NCBI RefSeq assembly: GCF_004011805.1
Contig: NZ_ML137199.1
Span: 126,088 to 190,087, forward strand
Length of the DNA stretch: 64,000 bases
Direction: 5' to 3'
DNA from: Piscinibacter defluvii
GTDB lineage: Bacteria; Pseudomonadota; Gammaproteobacteria; Burkholderiales; Burkholderiaceae_C
Below the pieces are notes generated by a model. The model made no database searches. It was not told the origin of the DNA and saw nothing but the letters and a program-made list of their open reading frames with translations. Every line of letters begins with the position of its first letter. Position 1 is the stretch's first letter. This document shows, piece by piece, positions 51,687 through 61,491 of the stretch. The position numbers were made by a program, and so were the translations under genes.

Positions 51687-52604
51687 TCACCGTGAGCCGC
51701 GCTCCTGTCGCGCCTGGGTCAGAAGCGCATCCAGGGCTGCCTCGCTCAGCCCCTTCAGGGCTCCGAAGTTCGCCTTCGACAGTGGGCTCTGCTCGAAGCT
51801 GCGCAGCAGCATTGCGCGCTGGTGACGAGCCTCGGCCTCGGCCGCCTGCTCGGGAGTCAGCGGCAGGGCCGGCGCGTTCACCGGCTCTTGATGTGCACGG
51901 GCAGGTTTCCGCTCGGGCGGGGGCTTGTGTGGGCGCCGCGGCGCTTGGCCGGGATGAGATGGCCGCGGAGCGCGGTCTGGGCGCTTGGAAGCACCGGGCT
52001 GCGCCGAGCGCGCGCCACGAGTGGCGGGCCGCTCGCCAGTCGCTTGCGGAGCGGACTGCGACAACTGCGCCTGCTGGGCGGGGAGTGGTGGCCGGGGTGG
52101 CCGGGGTGGCCGCGGCGGGCGGGCATCATGGCGCGAAGCCCGGGCCGCCTCGCGCCCCGCCTGTTTCTTTGCTTCGACGATGGCCCGGCGCCGCTCGAGT
52201 TCCACGCCTGCCGCCTCGCGGTGTTCGGCGGCCACTTCGCCGGCCGGCTGGCCGTCGAGGTCGATGCGTGTCGCGCCCTCGGCCACCAGGGCCCGCAGGT
52301 AGGCGGTCCCGGTGGTGTGACGGTGCAGGAAGATGGACAGTGCCTTCTTGGTGAAGACTCCGGGTGCCCGATGATGAATGTCGGCCTGGATGCGAAGCTT
52401 GATCGGCTTGATCACGCCCGCACCGAACAGCGCCGGGAAGTGCTCGGCCAGCAGGCGCGCGGTGTCGGCCACGCTGGGTTCGGGCCGCGACACCGGTGCG
52501 ACAGCCGCCGCGGGGGCGGCGGTCGCCGCCTCGGTCGGCGTGTCCAGCGTTGCATCGGGTGTCGGGACCGGAGCAGTCTCGGGAATCTTGGGGATGTCAG
52601 GCAT
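51687..52604 (-). CDS. ProQ/FinO family RNA-binding protein
   Basis: The protein has 305 residues with a central FinO/ProQ domain (about 45-125): ARLLAEHFPALFGAGVIKPIKLRIQADI, then FTKKALSIFLHRHTTGTAYLRAL, which includes the conserved surface used for RNA binding. An N-terminal Pro/Thr/Ala-rich tail and a long disordered, Pro/Arg-rich C-terminal part (about 160-250) flank it, followed by a helical tail (PLTPEQAAEAEARHQRAMLLRSFE). ProQ proteins bind structured sRNAs and mRNA 3' ends. The Pro-Arg tract is encoded by a short tandem repeat. Confidence 0.88.
   Translation of the reverse strand: MPDIPKIPETAPVPTPDATLDTPTEAATAAPAAAVAPVSRPEPSVADTARLLAEHFPALFGAGVIKPIKLRIQADIHHRAPGVFTKKALSIFLHRHTTGTAYLRALVAEGATRIDLDGQPAGEVAAEHREAAGVELERRRAIVEAKKQAGREAARASRHDARPPRPPRPPRPPLPAQQAQLSQSAPQATGERPATRGARSAQPGASKRPDRAPRPSHPGQAPRRPHKPPPERKPARAHQEPVNAPALPLTPEQAAEAEARHQRAMLLRSFEQSPLSKANFGALKGLSEAALDALLTQARQERGSR
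52087..52113. repeat. 9-bp tandem repeat inside the ProQ-family gene
   Basis: Two exact copies and one near copy of GGTGGCCGG occur in a row. On the minus strand they encode the repeated Pro-Pro-Arg tract. Being in frame (9 bases), copy-number change would alter linker length without a frameshift. Confidence 0.7.
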
Positions 52605-52750
52605 TGGAACGAAGCAGGTCGGTCACCGGGGCTGTGTAGCCGGGCCACGTATTCTCGGCCCATGGCCCCGACCAGTACAGGACTCCGCTCGGATCGCGGC
52701 GCGTCGATGGCGGCGGTGTAGCCGGCGACGCCGGCAGTGGTTGGAACTGC

Positions 52751-54838
52751 TCAACGCAGCACGCCGAACAGGTTGTTGAAGTCGTCGGTCCAGGCCGCCA
52801 GGCCGGGCAGTTCGGGGAAGGGCGATCCGGCGTCGCGCAGGCGCGTCCGCTGCAGCGTTGCGCTCTCGCGTGCGACCAGCACCCAGTCGGTGCGGCGCAG
52901 GTCGGAGCCTTCCGCCTCGTCGTGCACGTACAGCGCGTGCAGGCCGCGCGCCTCGGCGACGCGCTGCACCACCGGCGGCAGGTTCAGGAAGCGGTTCGTC
53001 ACGTGGAAGGCCACCAGGCCGCCGGGTGCCAGGTGGCGCTCGTACAGCGCGAGTGCCTGGGTGGTGATCAGGTGCATGGGCACCGCGTCGCCCGAGAAGG
53101 CGTCGACCGCCAGCACGTCGAAGCGCTGCGCCGGCTCGCGCTCGAGCGCGAGGCGGGCGTCGCCGAGCACCCGCTCGATGGTTGCCGGGCTGTCGCGCAG
53201 GAAGCTGAACTCGCGATCGGCCGCGTCGAACACCTGCGGGTTGATTTCGTAGACGCGGTACACGTCGCCGGCCCGGCCGTAGCTGGCCAGCGTGCCGGCA
53301 CCCAGGCCGATCAGGCCGACGCGCAGCGGCCGCCCGGGCGCGGCCTCCATCGCGGCCTGCAGCGCCCGGCCGATGCCGGCGCTGGCGCCGTAGTAGGTGG
53401 TCGGTTCGCGGCGGCGTGCCGGCGCGAGGTACTGCTCGCCGTGCTTCACCGAGCCGTGGTACATCTGCCGCACATCGTCGGCCGGGTCGTCGCGATGCGT
53501 GTCCAGCGTGCTGAGGGTGCCGTAGAAGTTGCGCTCGAGCAGGCGCGCGCCGGCCCGGTCGTCGTGCACCTGCAGCGCCAGCCCGGCCAGGCAGGCGAGC
53601 GCGATCACCAGTCCTGCCGCGCGGGCCGCCGGGTGACGCCAGCCGACCGCTGCGCCGGCCAGGGCGCACAGTGCGAGGCCGAGCCCGAGCTCGTAGTAGC
53701 CGGGCAGCAGACGCGGCGCCAGCAGGCCCACCACGATGCCGCCGAGCGCGCCGCCGCAGGCGAGCATCAGGTAGAAGCGCGTCAGCCAGCGCGGACCGGG
53801 GCGGTCGCGCGCCATCTCGCCGTGCAGCGCCATGCACAGCAGGAACAGGCCGCCGACGTACAGCGGCAGCGCGGTCTGCAGCCGCGAACCCAGGCTGTCC
53901 TGCAAGCCCCAGGCGCACAGCAGCAGCGCGAGCGCGGCCAGCGGCAGCCAGACGCGCCGGCGGTACCAGCGGTCGCTCTCGAAGCACAGCACGAAGCTCA
54001 GCAGGTACACGACCAGCGGCAGCACCCACAGGAATGGCACCGCGGCGACGTTCTGCGTCAGGTGGTTGGTCACGGCCAGCAGCAGCCACGAGCCCAGCGC
54101 CGGCAGCACGAGCCAGAGCGCCTGCCGGAGCGGGCCCGGCGCTGCGTCGTCGTCGGGCGACACAGCGACCGGTGCCGGGGTCGTCGCCGGCGCGGCCTGC
54201 GCCGGCGGCGCGCGCCCCACCTGCCAGGCCACGCCGCAACCCAGCAGCACGAAGGCCGCGTAGCCGGTCGACCAGCCCCAGGCCTGCGGCAGCAGCGCGA
54301 AGCGCGGCTCGATAAGCACCGGGTAGCACAGCAGCGAGGCGAGCGACGCGAGGTTGGAGAGCGAGAAGTAGCGGTACACCTGCCGGCCCAGCCCGGCCGC
54401 CAGCGTGGTGCCCGACAGCCAGGCCTGCAGCAGCGGCCCGGTGGTGCACAGCAGGAAGTAGGGCAGGCCCACGGTGGCCAGCAGCAGGCCGAGGATCCAC
54501 AGCGTCGGCTCCTCGTGGCCGGCGGGCTTCCAGTGCGGCGCGGCGACGATCGGCAGCGTCGCCAGGCTGGCCAGCAGCAACGCGGCGTGCAGCTGCGCCT
54601 GGCGCCGCTGGCGCAGCCGGCGCACCAGCTGGTCGGAGTAGGCGTAGCCGGCCAGCAGCAGGCACTGGAAGAACACCATGCAGATCGACCAGACCGCCGC
54701 CGAGCCGCCGAACCAGGGCAGGATCTGCTTGGCGATCAGCGGCTGCACCAGGAACAGCAGGAAGGCGCTGGTGAAGATGGTGCCGGCGAACAGGGCGCGG
54801 GCGGCAGCGGTCGGCATGGGTGCCGGGGCCGGCAGCAA
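52751..54838 (-). CDS. Fused MFS-type membrane protein and spermidine-synthase-like protein
   Basis: This is a 695-residue two-part protein. Residues about 10-450 form a chain of hydrophobic transmembrane helices, opening with FAGTIFTSAFLLFLVQPLIAKQILPWFGG, a pattern typical of fused MFS/spermidine synthase proteins. Residues about 480-690 form a soluble methyltransferase-fold domain with GLIGLGAGTLASYG, YEINPQVFDAA and the acidic VLAVDAFSGDAVPMHLIT. The aminopropyl-acceptor Asp region is only partly conserved. Polyamine chemistry is therefore not assured. It is flanked by same-strand genes at over 20 bases and probably has its own promoter. Confidence 0.88.
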   Translation of the reverse strand: MLPAPAPMPTAAARALFAGTIFTSAFLLFLVQPLIAKQILPWFGGSAAVWSICMVFFQCLLLAGYAYSDQLVRRLRQRRQAQLHAALLLASLATLPIVAAPHWKPAGHEEPTLWILGLLLATVGLPYFLLCTTGPLLQAWLSGTTLAAGLGRQVYRYFSLSNLASLASLLCYPVLIEPRFALLPQAWGWSTGYAAFVLLGCGVAWQVGRAPPAQAAPATTPAPVAVSPDDDAAPGPLRQALWLVLPALGSWLLLAVTNHLTQNVAAVPFLWVLPLVVYLLSFVLCFESDRWYRRRVWLPLAALALLLCAWGLQDSLGSRLQTALPLYVGGLFLLCMALHGEMARDRPGPRWLTRFYLMLACGGALGGIVVGLLAPRLLPGYYELGLGLALCALAGAAVGWRHPAARAAGLVIALACLAGLALQVHDDRAGARLLERNFYGTLSTLDTHRDDPADDVRQMYHGSVKHGEQYLAPARRREPTTYYGASAGIGRALQAAMEAAPGRPLRVGLIGLGAGTLASYGRAGDVYRVYEINPQVFDAADREFSFLRDSPATIERVLGDARLALEREPAQRFDVLAVDAFSGDAVPMHLITTQALALYERHLAPGGLVAFHVTNRFLNLPPVVQRVAEARGLHALYVHDEAEGSDLRRTDWVLVARESATLQRTRLRDAGSPFPELPGLAAWTDDFNNLFGVLR

Positions 54839-54866
54839 GTCGCGTTCCTGCTGCCCGGGCGGGGGG

Positions 54867-55355
54867 TCAGTTGGCGGGCGCGGCGGGCGGTACCGAGGTG
54901 ACCGGCGGGGCCTTGCTGACGCGCGTCTTGCCGCCGGTGGTGACGAGGATCACCGGATCGCCCGGGTTGAAGGTCTCGCTGCCCTTGGCCTGCACGATCG
55001 CGCGGCGTTCGCCGTTGCGCAGCTGCAGCAGGATCTCGAGCGCCTCTTCCTTCGTGGCGCCGCGCTCCACCGCGTTGCCGACCACGGCACCGGCCACCGC
55101 GCCGAGCACGCCGATCGCAATGCCCTCGCGCCGCCCGCCGACCGACGAGCCGGCCACGCCGCCGATCACCGCGCCGGTGGCGCCGCCGGCGCCGCTCTGC
55201 GAGCCGTCGACGGTGACCGGCCGGACCGACAGCACCGTGGCGTCCTGCACCTGCGACAGGCGCTGCGCGTCGCCGCGCTGGATCACGTCGGGGCTGGTCG
55301 TGGAACACGCCGCCAGCGCCAGCGCGCTCGCCGCGGCGATCAGGATCTTCTTCAT
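54867..55355 (-). CDS. Glycine-zipper 2TM outer-membrane lipoprotein (SlyB/17 kDa antigen-like)
   Basis: This is a 162-residue lipoprotein with lipobox LAAC (Cys 17). The region GAGGATGAVIGGVAGSSVGG plus GIAIGVLGAVAGAVVGNAVE forms the glycine-zipper double helix of the Rickettsia 17-kDa/SlyB family, which inserts in or caps the outer membrane. A C-terminal soluble domain follows (NGERRAIVQAKG, FNPGDPVILVTTGGKTRV). SlyB-type proteins stabilise outer-membrane protein-LPS nanodomains under stress in enterobacteria; the same role here is an inference. The gene stands 29 bases upstream of the fused MFS gene. Confidence 0.9.
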   Translation of the reverse strand: MKKILIAAASALALAACSTTSPDVIQRGDAQRLSQVQDATVLSVRPVTVDGSQSGAGGATGAVIGGVAGSSVGGRREGIAIGVLGAVAGAVVGNAVERGATKEEALEILLQLRNGERRAIVQAKGSETFNPGDPVILVTTGGKTRVSKAPPVTSVPPAAPAN

Positions 55356-55425
55356 CGAAACTCTCCGGAGTGTCCCCGGGCAACGCCCTGCGGGCGGGCC
55401 GGGTTGACCAGGGCGTTGAGCTGCC

Positions 55426-55983
55426 TCAGGCGTGCAGCCGGCTGCTGCGCGGCACGCTGGCCAGCAGGAACTCCATCTGGTCGGCCAGGATGCGCCGGCC
55501 GCGCAGGATCATGTCCTCGTGCAGGCTCGGCACGTAGGGCAGGAAGAGCAGGCTCATGCGCGCTTCCTCGGGCAGCCGGTTGCCCTTGTGCCCGTTGCAG
55601 GGGCGGCAGGCGGTGATGCAGTTCATCCAGCTGTCGTCACCGCCGCGCGAGACCGGCACGATGTGCTCGCGCGTCAGCTCGTCCACGTGGAAATGCCCGC
55701 CGCAGTAGGCGCAGACCTGTCGGTCGCGCGCGAACAGCTTCGGGTTCGAGAGGGCCGGCGTCTGGCGCCAGGCCCGGCTCGGGATGGCGCCGCGCACGGC
55801 GACGATCGGGTGCACCTCGATGCGGCTCTGCAGCCCGGTGCGGCGCTGCATGCCGCCGCGCAGCACCGTGCAGGCGTCGCCCAGCGTCCAGGCGATGCCG
55901 TCGCTGGCGTACAGGATCGCGGCCTCCTTCGCGGAGATCCACGCTTGCGGCCGCCCTGACACATCGAGTTGCAGCACGTCCAT
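55426..55983 (-). CDS. HNH endonuclease family protein
   Basis: This 185-residue protein has an HNH nuclease fold: zinc-knuckle Cys pair CAYCGG, then LTREHIVPVSRGGDDSWMNCITACRPCNGHKG with the catalytic His in REHIVP, the second zinc Cys pair CRPC, and the Asn/His of CNGHKGNR. The family is widely kept in proteobacterial chromosomes as a single-copy gene of unknown role, not linked to restriction or phage genes here. The ATG at 55983 (MDVLQLDVSG) is preferred to one seven codons upstream. It is divergent from the TetR gene. Confidence 0.9.
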   Translation of the reverse strand: MDVLQLDVSGRPQAWISAKEAAILYASDGIAWTLGDACTVLRGGMQRRTGLQSRIEVHPIVAVRGAIPSRAWRQTPALSNPKLFARDRQVCAYCGGHFHVDELTREHIVPVSRGGDDSWMNCITACRPCNGHKGNRLPEEARMSLLFLPYVPSLHEDMILRGRRILADQMEFLLASVPRSSRLHA

Positions 55984-56113
55984 CTCAGCGTGCGAGCGTA
56001 GCAAATCCGCGCGATTGCGCTCAAGTCCGGGGCATGACCGACTTCAACTAGGGACGAATGCCTAGAAATACCGCAGGGGTGTTCGGCGACAAGCCGGGGG
56101 AATCTGCAAAATA

Positions 56114-56125
56114 GAACGATCGTTC
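56114..56125. promoter_or_regulatory. Palindromic operator candidate upstream of the TetR gene
   Basis: GAACGATCGTTC is a perfect 12-base palindrome lying 17 bases before the TetR start codon; the following CGTT extends it with a partial repeat. TetR-family regulators usually bind such inverted repeats next to their own gene. A TGCAAAAT stretch just upstream could serve as an extended -10, so binding here would block the promoter. Confidence 0.6.
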
Positions 56126-56142
56126 GTTTCTTCATCGCCCCC

Positions 56143-56826
56143 GTGCCCGACCCCCACGCCACCGCCGCGCACCGTTCGCTGCACAAGGGCCAGCAGACCC
56201 GCGCCGCGATCCTCGACGCCGCGCTCACGCTGGCCTCGCACATGGGCCTGGAAGGCCTGTCGATCGGCGCGCTGGCCGAGGTGACGCACATGAGCAAGTC
56301 GGGCGTGTTCGCCCATTTCGGCTCGCGCGAGGAACTGCAGATCTCGGTGGTGCGCGAGTACCACGCCAAGTTCGAGGAAGAGGTGTTCTACCCGGCGCTG
56401 CGCGAGCCGCGCGGCCTGCCGCGCCTGCGCGCGCTGTTCGACCGCTGGGTGCGCCGCGTGGCGGTCGAGATCGACTCGGGCTGCATCTACATCAGCGGCG
56501 CGGTCGAGTTCGACGACCGGCCGGGCCCGGTGCGCGACGCGCTGGTCACGATGGTCCAGACCTGGCAGGACGCGCTCGAGCGCGCCATCCGCATGGCGGT
56601 CGACGAAGGCCACCTGAAACCCGACACCGATCCGCCGCAGATGCTGTTCGAGGTGCATGGGCTGATCCTCGCGCTGCACCATGACGCGCGCTTCCTGCGC
56701 CACCCCGGCGCGGTCGAGCGGGCCCGCCGGGCCTTCGACCGCGTGATCGAGCACTACGCCATGCCCGCCGCCCCGGCGCGCCCGCGCAGCCCGGCGCGGC
56801 GCGGCGGCGCGGCGCTGCGCACCTGA
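56143..56826 (+). CDS. TetR/AcrR family transcriptional regulator
   Basis: The 227-residue protein starts at GTG. It has the TetR helix-turn-helix in TRAAILDAALTLASHMGLEGLSIGALAEVTHMSKSGVFAHFGSREEL (about residues 20-65) and a helical ligand-binding domain. It ends in a basic Pro/Arg/Ala tail (ARPRSPARRGG) of unknown purpose. It sits 23 bases upstream of an acyl-CoA dehydrogenase in a beta-oxidation operon, so it probably represses the operon and responds to an acyl-CoA. The operator candidate is at 56114-56125. Confidence 0.93.
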   Translation: MPDPHATAAHRSLHKGQQTRAAILDAALTLASHMGLEGLSIGALAEVTHMSKSGVFAHFGSREELQISVVREYHAKFEEEVFYPALREPRGLPRLRALFDRWVRRVAVEIDSGCIYISGAVEFDDRPGPVRDALVTMVQTWQDALERAIRMAVDEGHLKPDTDPPQMLFEVHGLILALHHDARFLRHPGAVERARRAFDRVIEHYAMPAAPARPRSPARRGGAALRT

Positions 56827-56849
56827 ATCCCCCTCAAGGAGCCTGCACG

Positions 56850-58640
<1,791 letters not shown>

Positions 58641-58651
58641 AGGAGACCACG

Positions 58652-59086
58652 ATGCTGAAGACCGCCGCCGCCCTGGCCATGTTCGCCGTCCACGCCGCCG
58701 CCTGGGCCCAGGCCACGCCGGTGGGCCTGTGGAAGACGATCGACGACGAGACCAAGAAGGAGAAGTCGCTGGTGCGCATCGTCGACGGCGGTGGCGTGCT
58801 GAGCGGCAAGATCGAGAAAATCATCGATCCCGCCAAGCAGAACGACGTGTGCGAGAAGTGCAGCGACGAGCGCAAGAACAAGCCCATCGTCGGCCTGACC
58901 ATCATCCGCAACGCCAAGGCGAGCGGAGAGGACGCCGCCACCTGGACCGGCGGCGACATCCTCGACCCGAACAACGGCAAGGTCTACAAGCTGCGCCTCA
59001 AGCCGCTGGACGGCGGCAAGGAACTCGAGGTGCGCGGCTACATCGGGCCGTTCTACCGCAACCAGACCTGGATCCGCGTGGAGTGA
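58652..59086 (+). CDS. DUF2147 domain secreted protein
   Basis: This is a 144-residue protein with a signal peptide (MLKTAAALAMFAVHAAAWA) and a DUF2147 beta-rich domain: PVGLWKTIDDETKKEKSLVRI, then two Cys (CEKCSD), IVGLTIIRNAK, GGDILDPNNGKVYKLRLKPL and the ending GYIGPFYRNQTWIRVE. The fold is lipocalin-like and probably periplasmic. A good GGAG ribosome site precedes the ATG. It lies between the acyl-CoA dehydrogenase and fadB-like genes with 11- and 7-base gaps, so it is part of the operon; a link to lipid binding is an inference. Confidence 0.9.
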   Translation: MLKTAAALAMFAVHAAAWAQATPVGLWKTIDDETKKEKSLVRIVDGGGVLSGKIEKIIDPAKQNDVCEKCSDERKNKPIVGLTIIRNAKASGEDAATWTGGDILDPNNGKVYKLRLKPLDGGKELEVRGYIGPFYRNQTWIRVE

Positions 59087-59093
59087 ACAAGCA

Positions 59094-61478
59094 ATGAACC
59101 GATTCAACGTTCGCAAGGTCGCCGTGCTGGGCGCCGGCGTGATGGGCGCGCAGATCGCGGCGCACCTGGTCAACTGCCGCGTGCCGGTGGTGCTGTTCGA
59201 CCTGCCGGCCAAGGAAGGCGCGAAGAACGGCATCGTCACCAAGGCGATCGACAACCTGAAGAAGCTCAAGCCCGCGCCGCTGGGCGTGAGCGAGGACGCC
59301 GCCCGCATCGAGGCGGCCAACTACGAGGAGCACCTGGCCAAGCTCGCCGAGTGCGACCTGGTGATCGAGGCGATCGCCGAGCGCATGGACTGGAAGCTGG
59401 ACCTGTACCAGCGAATCGCCGGCGCGCTCGCGCCGCACGCGATCGTGGCCTCCAACACCTCGGGCCTGTCGATCACCAAGCTGAGCGAGGCGCTGCCGGA
59501 GGCCATCCGCCCGCGCTTCTGCGGCATCCACTTCTTCAACCCGCCGCGCTACATGTATCTCGTCGAGCTGATCCCGACGCCGACGACGCGGCCCGAGATC
59601 CTCGACCAGCTCGAGACCTTCGTCACCAGCACGCTGGGCAAGGGCGTGGTGCGCGCGAAGGACACGCCGAACTTCATCGCCAACCGGGTGGGCATCGCCG
59701 GCATGCTGGCCACCATCAAGGAGGCCGAGACCTTCGGCCTGAGCGTCGACGTGGTCGACGACCTGACCGGCAAGAAGCTCGGCCGCGCCAGCAGCGGCAC
59801 CTTCCGCACCGCCGACGTGGTGGGCCTGGACACGATGGCGCATGTCATCAAGACGCTGCAGGACAACCTGCAGGGCGACCCGTTCTACCCGAGCTACGGC
59901 ACGCCGCCGGTGCTCGCCAGGCTGATCGAGCAGGGCGCGCTCGGGCAGAAGACCGGCGCGGGCTTCTACAAGAAGGTCGGCAAGGACATCCTGCGGCTCG
60001 ATGCGGCCAAGGGTGAGTACGTGGCCTCGGGCGGCAAGGCCGAGCCGATCGTCGAGCGCATGCTGAAGAAGGCGCCGGCCGAGCGGCTCAAGCTGCTGCG
60101 TGAGTCGAGCAACCCGCAGGCGCAGTTCCTGTGGGCCATCCTGCGCGACGCCTTCCACTACGCCGCGGTGCACCTGGCCGACATCGCCGACACCGCGCGC
60201 GACGTCGACTTCGCGATGCGCTGGGGCTTCGGCATGCAGCAGGGCCCGTTCGAGCTGTGGCAGCAGGCCGGCTGGAAGCAGGTGGCGCAGTGGGTGAAGG
60301 ACGACATCGAGGCCGGCAAGGCGCTCTCGACGGCGCCGCTGCCGGCCTGGGTGTTCGACGGCCGCGATGGCGTGCACACGCCCGAGGGCTCGTGGAGCCC
60401 GGCGCAGGGCCGCTACGTGCCGCGCAGCAGCCTGGCGGTCTACCAGCGCCAGGCCTTCCCCGAGAACGTGGTCGGCGCCGGTGCCGCCGAGCCGCTGAAG
60501 AGCGGCACGGAGGAGTTCCGCGGCGAGGAGATCCGCCTCTGGTCGCCCGACGGCGAAGTGCTCGTCGCCAGCATCACCGCCAAGCTGCACCTGATCAGCC
60601 CGGACGTCACCGCCGGCCTGCTGAAGGCGGTGGAGATCGCCGAGGCGAAGTACCAGGGCCTCGTGATCTGGTCGCCCGACGACGTGTTCTCGGCCGGCGC
60701 CAACCTCGAGTCGCTGATGCCGGTGTTCATGAAGAGCGGCGCCAAGGGCATCGCGCCCGAGGAGAAGAAGCTGCAGGACATGATGCTGCGCGTCCGCTAC
60801 GCCCAGGTGCCGGTGGTGGCGGCGATGCGCGGCCTCGCGCTCGGCGGCGGCTGCGAGCTCGCGGTGCATTGCGCCAGGCGTGTCGCGGCGATGGAGAGCT
60901 ACATCGGCCTCGTGGAGGTGGGCGTCGGCCTGATTCCGGGCGGCGGCGGCCTGACCTACATCGCGCGCCGCGCGGCCGAGATGGCGGCCGCGGGCAACGC
61001 GAATGCCGACATCTTCAAGTTCCTGACCGACGGCTTCACGAACGCCGCGATGGCCAAGGTGGGCACCAGCGCGATCGAGTCGCGCAAGCTCGGCTACCTG
61101 CTCGACAGCGACGTGATCGTGCCCAACAAGGACGAGCTGCTGCACGTGGCGATCGGCCAGGCCAAGGCACTGGCGGACGCGGGTTACCGCCCGCCGCCGA
61201 AGGCCGTGATTCCGGTGGCGGGCCGCTCGGCGATCGCCACGATCAAGGGCCAGCTCGCCAACATGCGCGATGGCGGCTTCATCAGCGAGCACGACTTCCA
61301 CATCAGCGCGCTGATCGCCGACGTGGTGTGCGGCGGCGAGGTCGATGCCGGCTCGCTGGTCAGCGAGGAATACCTGATGGCGCTCGAGCGCAAGCACTTC
61401 TGCGGGCTGCTCGAGCATCCCAAGACCCAAGAGCGAATCATGGGCATGCTCCAGACGGGCAAGCCGGTGCGCAACTGA
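59094..61478 (+). CDS. 3-hydroxyacyl-CoA dehydrogenase/enoyl-CoA hydratase bifunctional protein (FadB/FadN-like)
   Basis: This is a 794-residue beta-oxidation enzyme with the dehydrogenase first: NAD-binding VAVLGAGVMGAQIAAHL at the N terminus, then SNTSGLSI and HFFNPPRYMYLVE with the catalytic His, and NFIANRVG. The crotonase domain comes second, at about residues 480-690, with the oxyanion loop SAGANLESL and ALGGGCELAVHC, plus VEVGVGLIPGGGG. This order is reverse to E. coli FadB and matches the FadN/HbdA-type. It probably forms a complex with the thiolase encoded 13 bases downstream. Confidence 0.94.
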   Translation: MNRFNVRKVAVLGAGVMGAQIAAHLVNCRVPVVLFDLPAKEGAKNGIVTKAIDNLKKLKPAPLGVSEDAARIEAANYEEHLAKLAECDLVIEAIAERMDWKLDLYQRIAGALAPHAIVASNTSGLSITKLSEALPEAIRPRFCGIHFFNPPRYMYLVELIPTPTTRPEILDQLETFVTSTLGKGVVRAKDTPNFIANRVGIAGMLATIKEAETFGLSVDVVDDLTGKKLGRASSGTFRTADVVGLDTMAHVIKTLQDNLQGDPFYPSYGTPPVLARLIEQGALGQKTGAGFYKKVGKDILRLDAAKGEYVASGGKAEPIVERMLKKAPAERLKLLRESSNPQAQFLWAILRDAFHYAAVHLADIADTARDVDFAMRWGFGMQQGPFELWQQAGWKQVAQWVKDDIEAGKALSTAPLPAWVFDGRDGVHTPEGSWSPAQGRYVPRSSLAVYQRQAFPENVVGAGAAEPLKSGTEEFRGEEIRLWSPDGEVLVASITAKLHLISPDVTAGLLKAVEIAEAKYQGLVIWSPDDVFSAGANLESLMPVFMKSGAKGIAPEEKKLQDMMLRVRYAQVPVVAAMRGLALGGGCELAVHCARRVAAMESYIGLVEVGVGLIPGGGGLTYIARRAAEMAAAGNANADIFKFLTDGFTNAAMAKVGTSAIESRKLGYLLDSDVIVPNKDELLHVAIGQAKALADAGYRPPPKAVIPVAGRSAIATIKGQLANMRDGGFISEHDFHISALIADVVCGGEVDAGSLVSEEYLMALERKHFCGLLEHPKTQERIMGMLQTGKPVRN

Positions 61479-61491
61479 TCGGAGCGACGAG

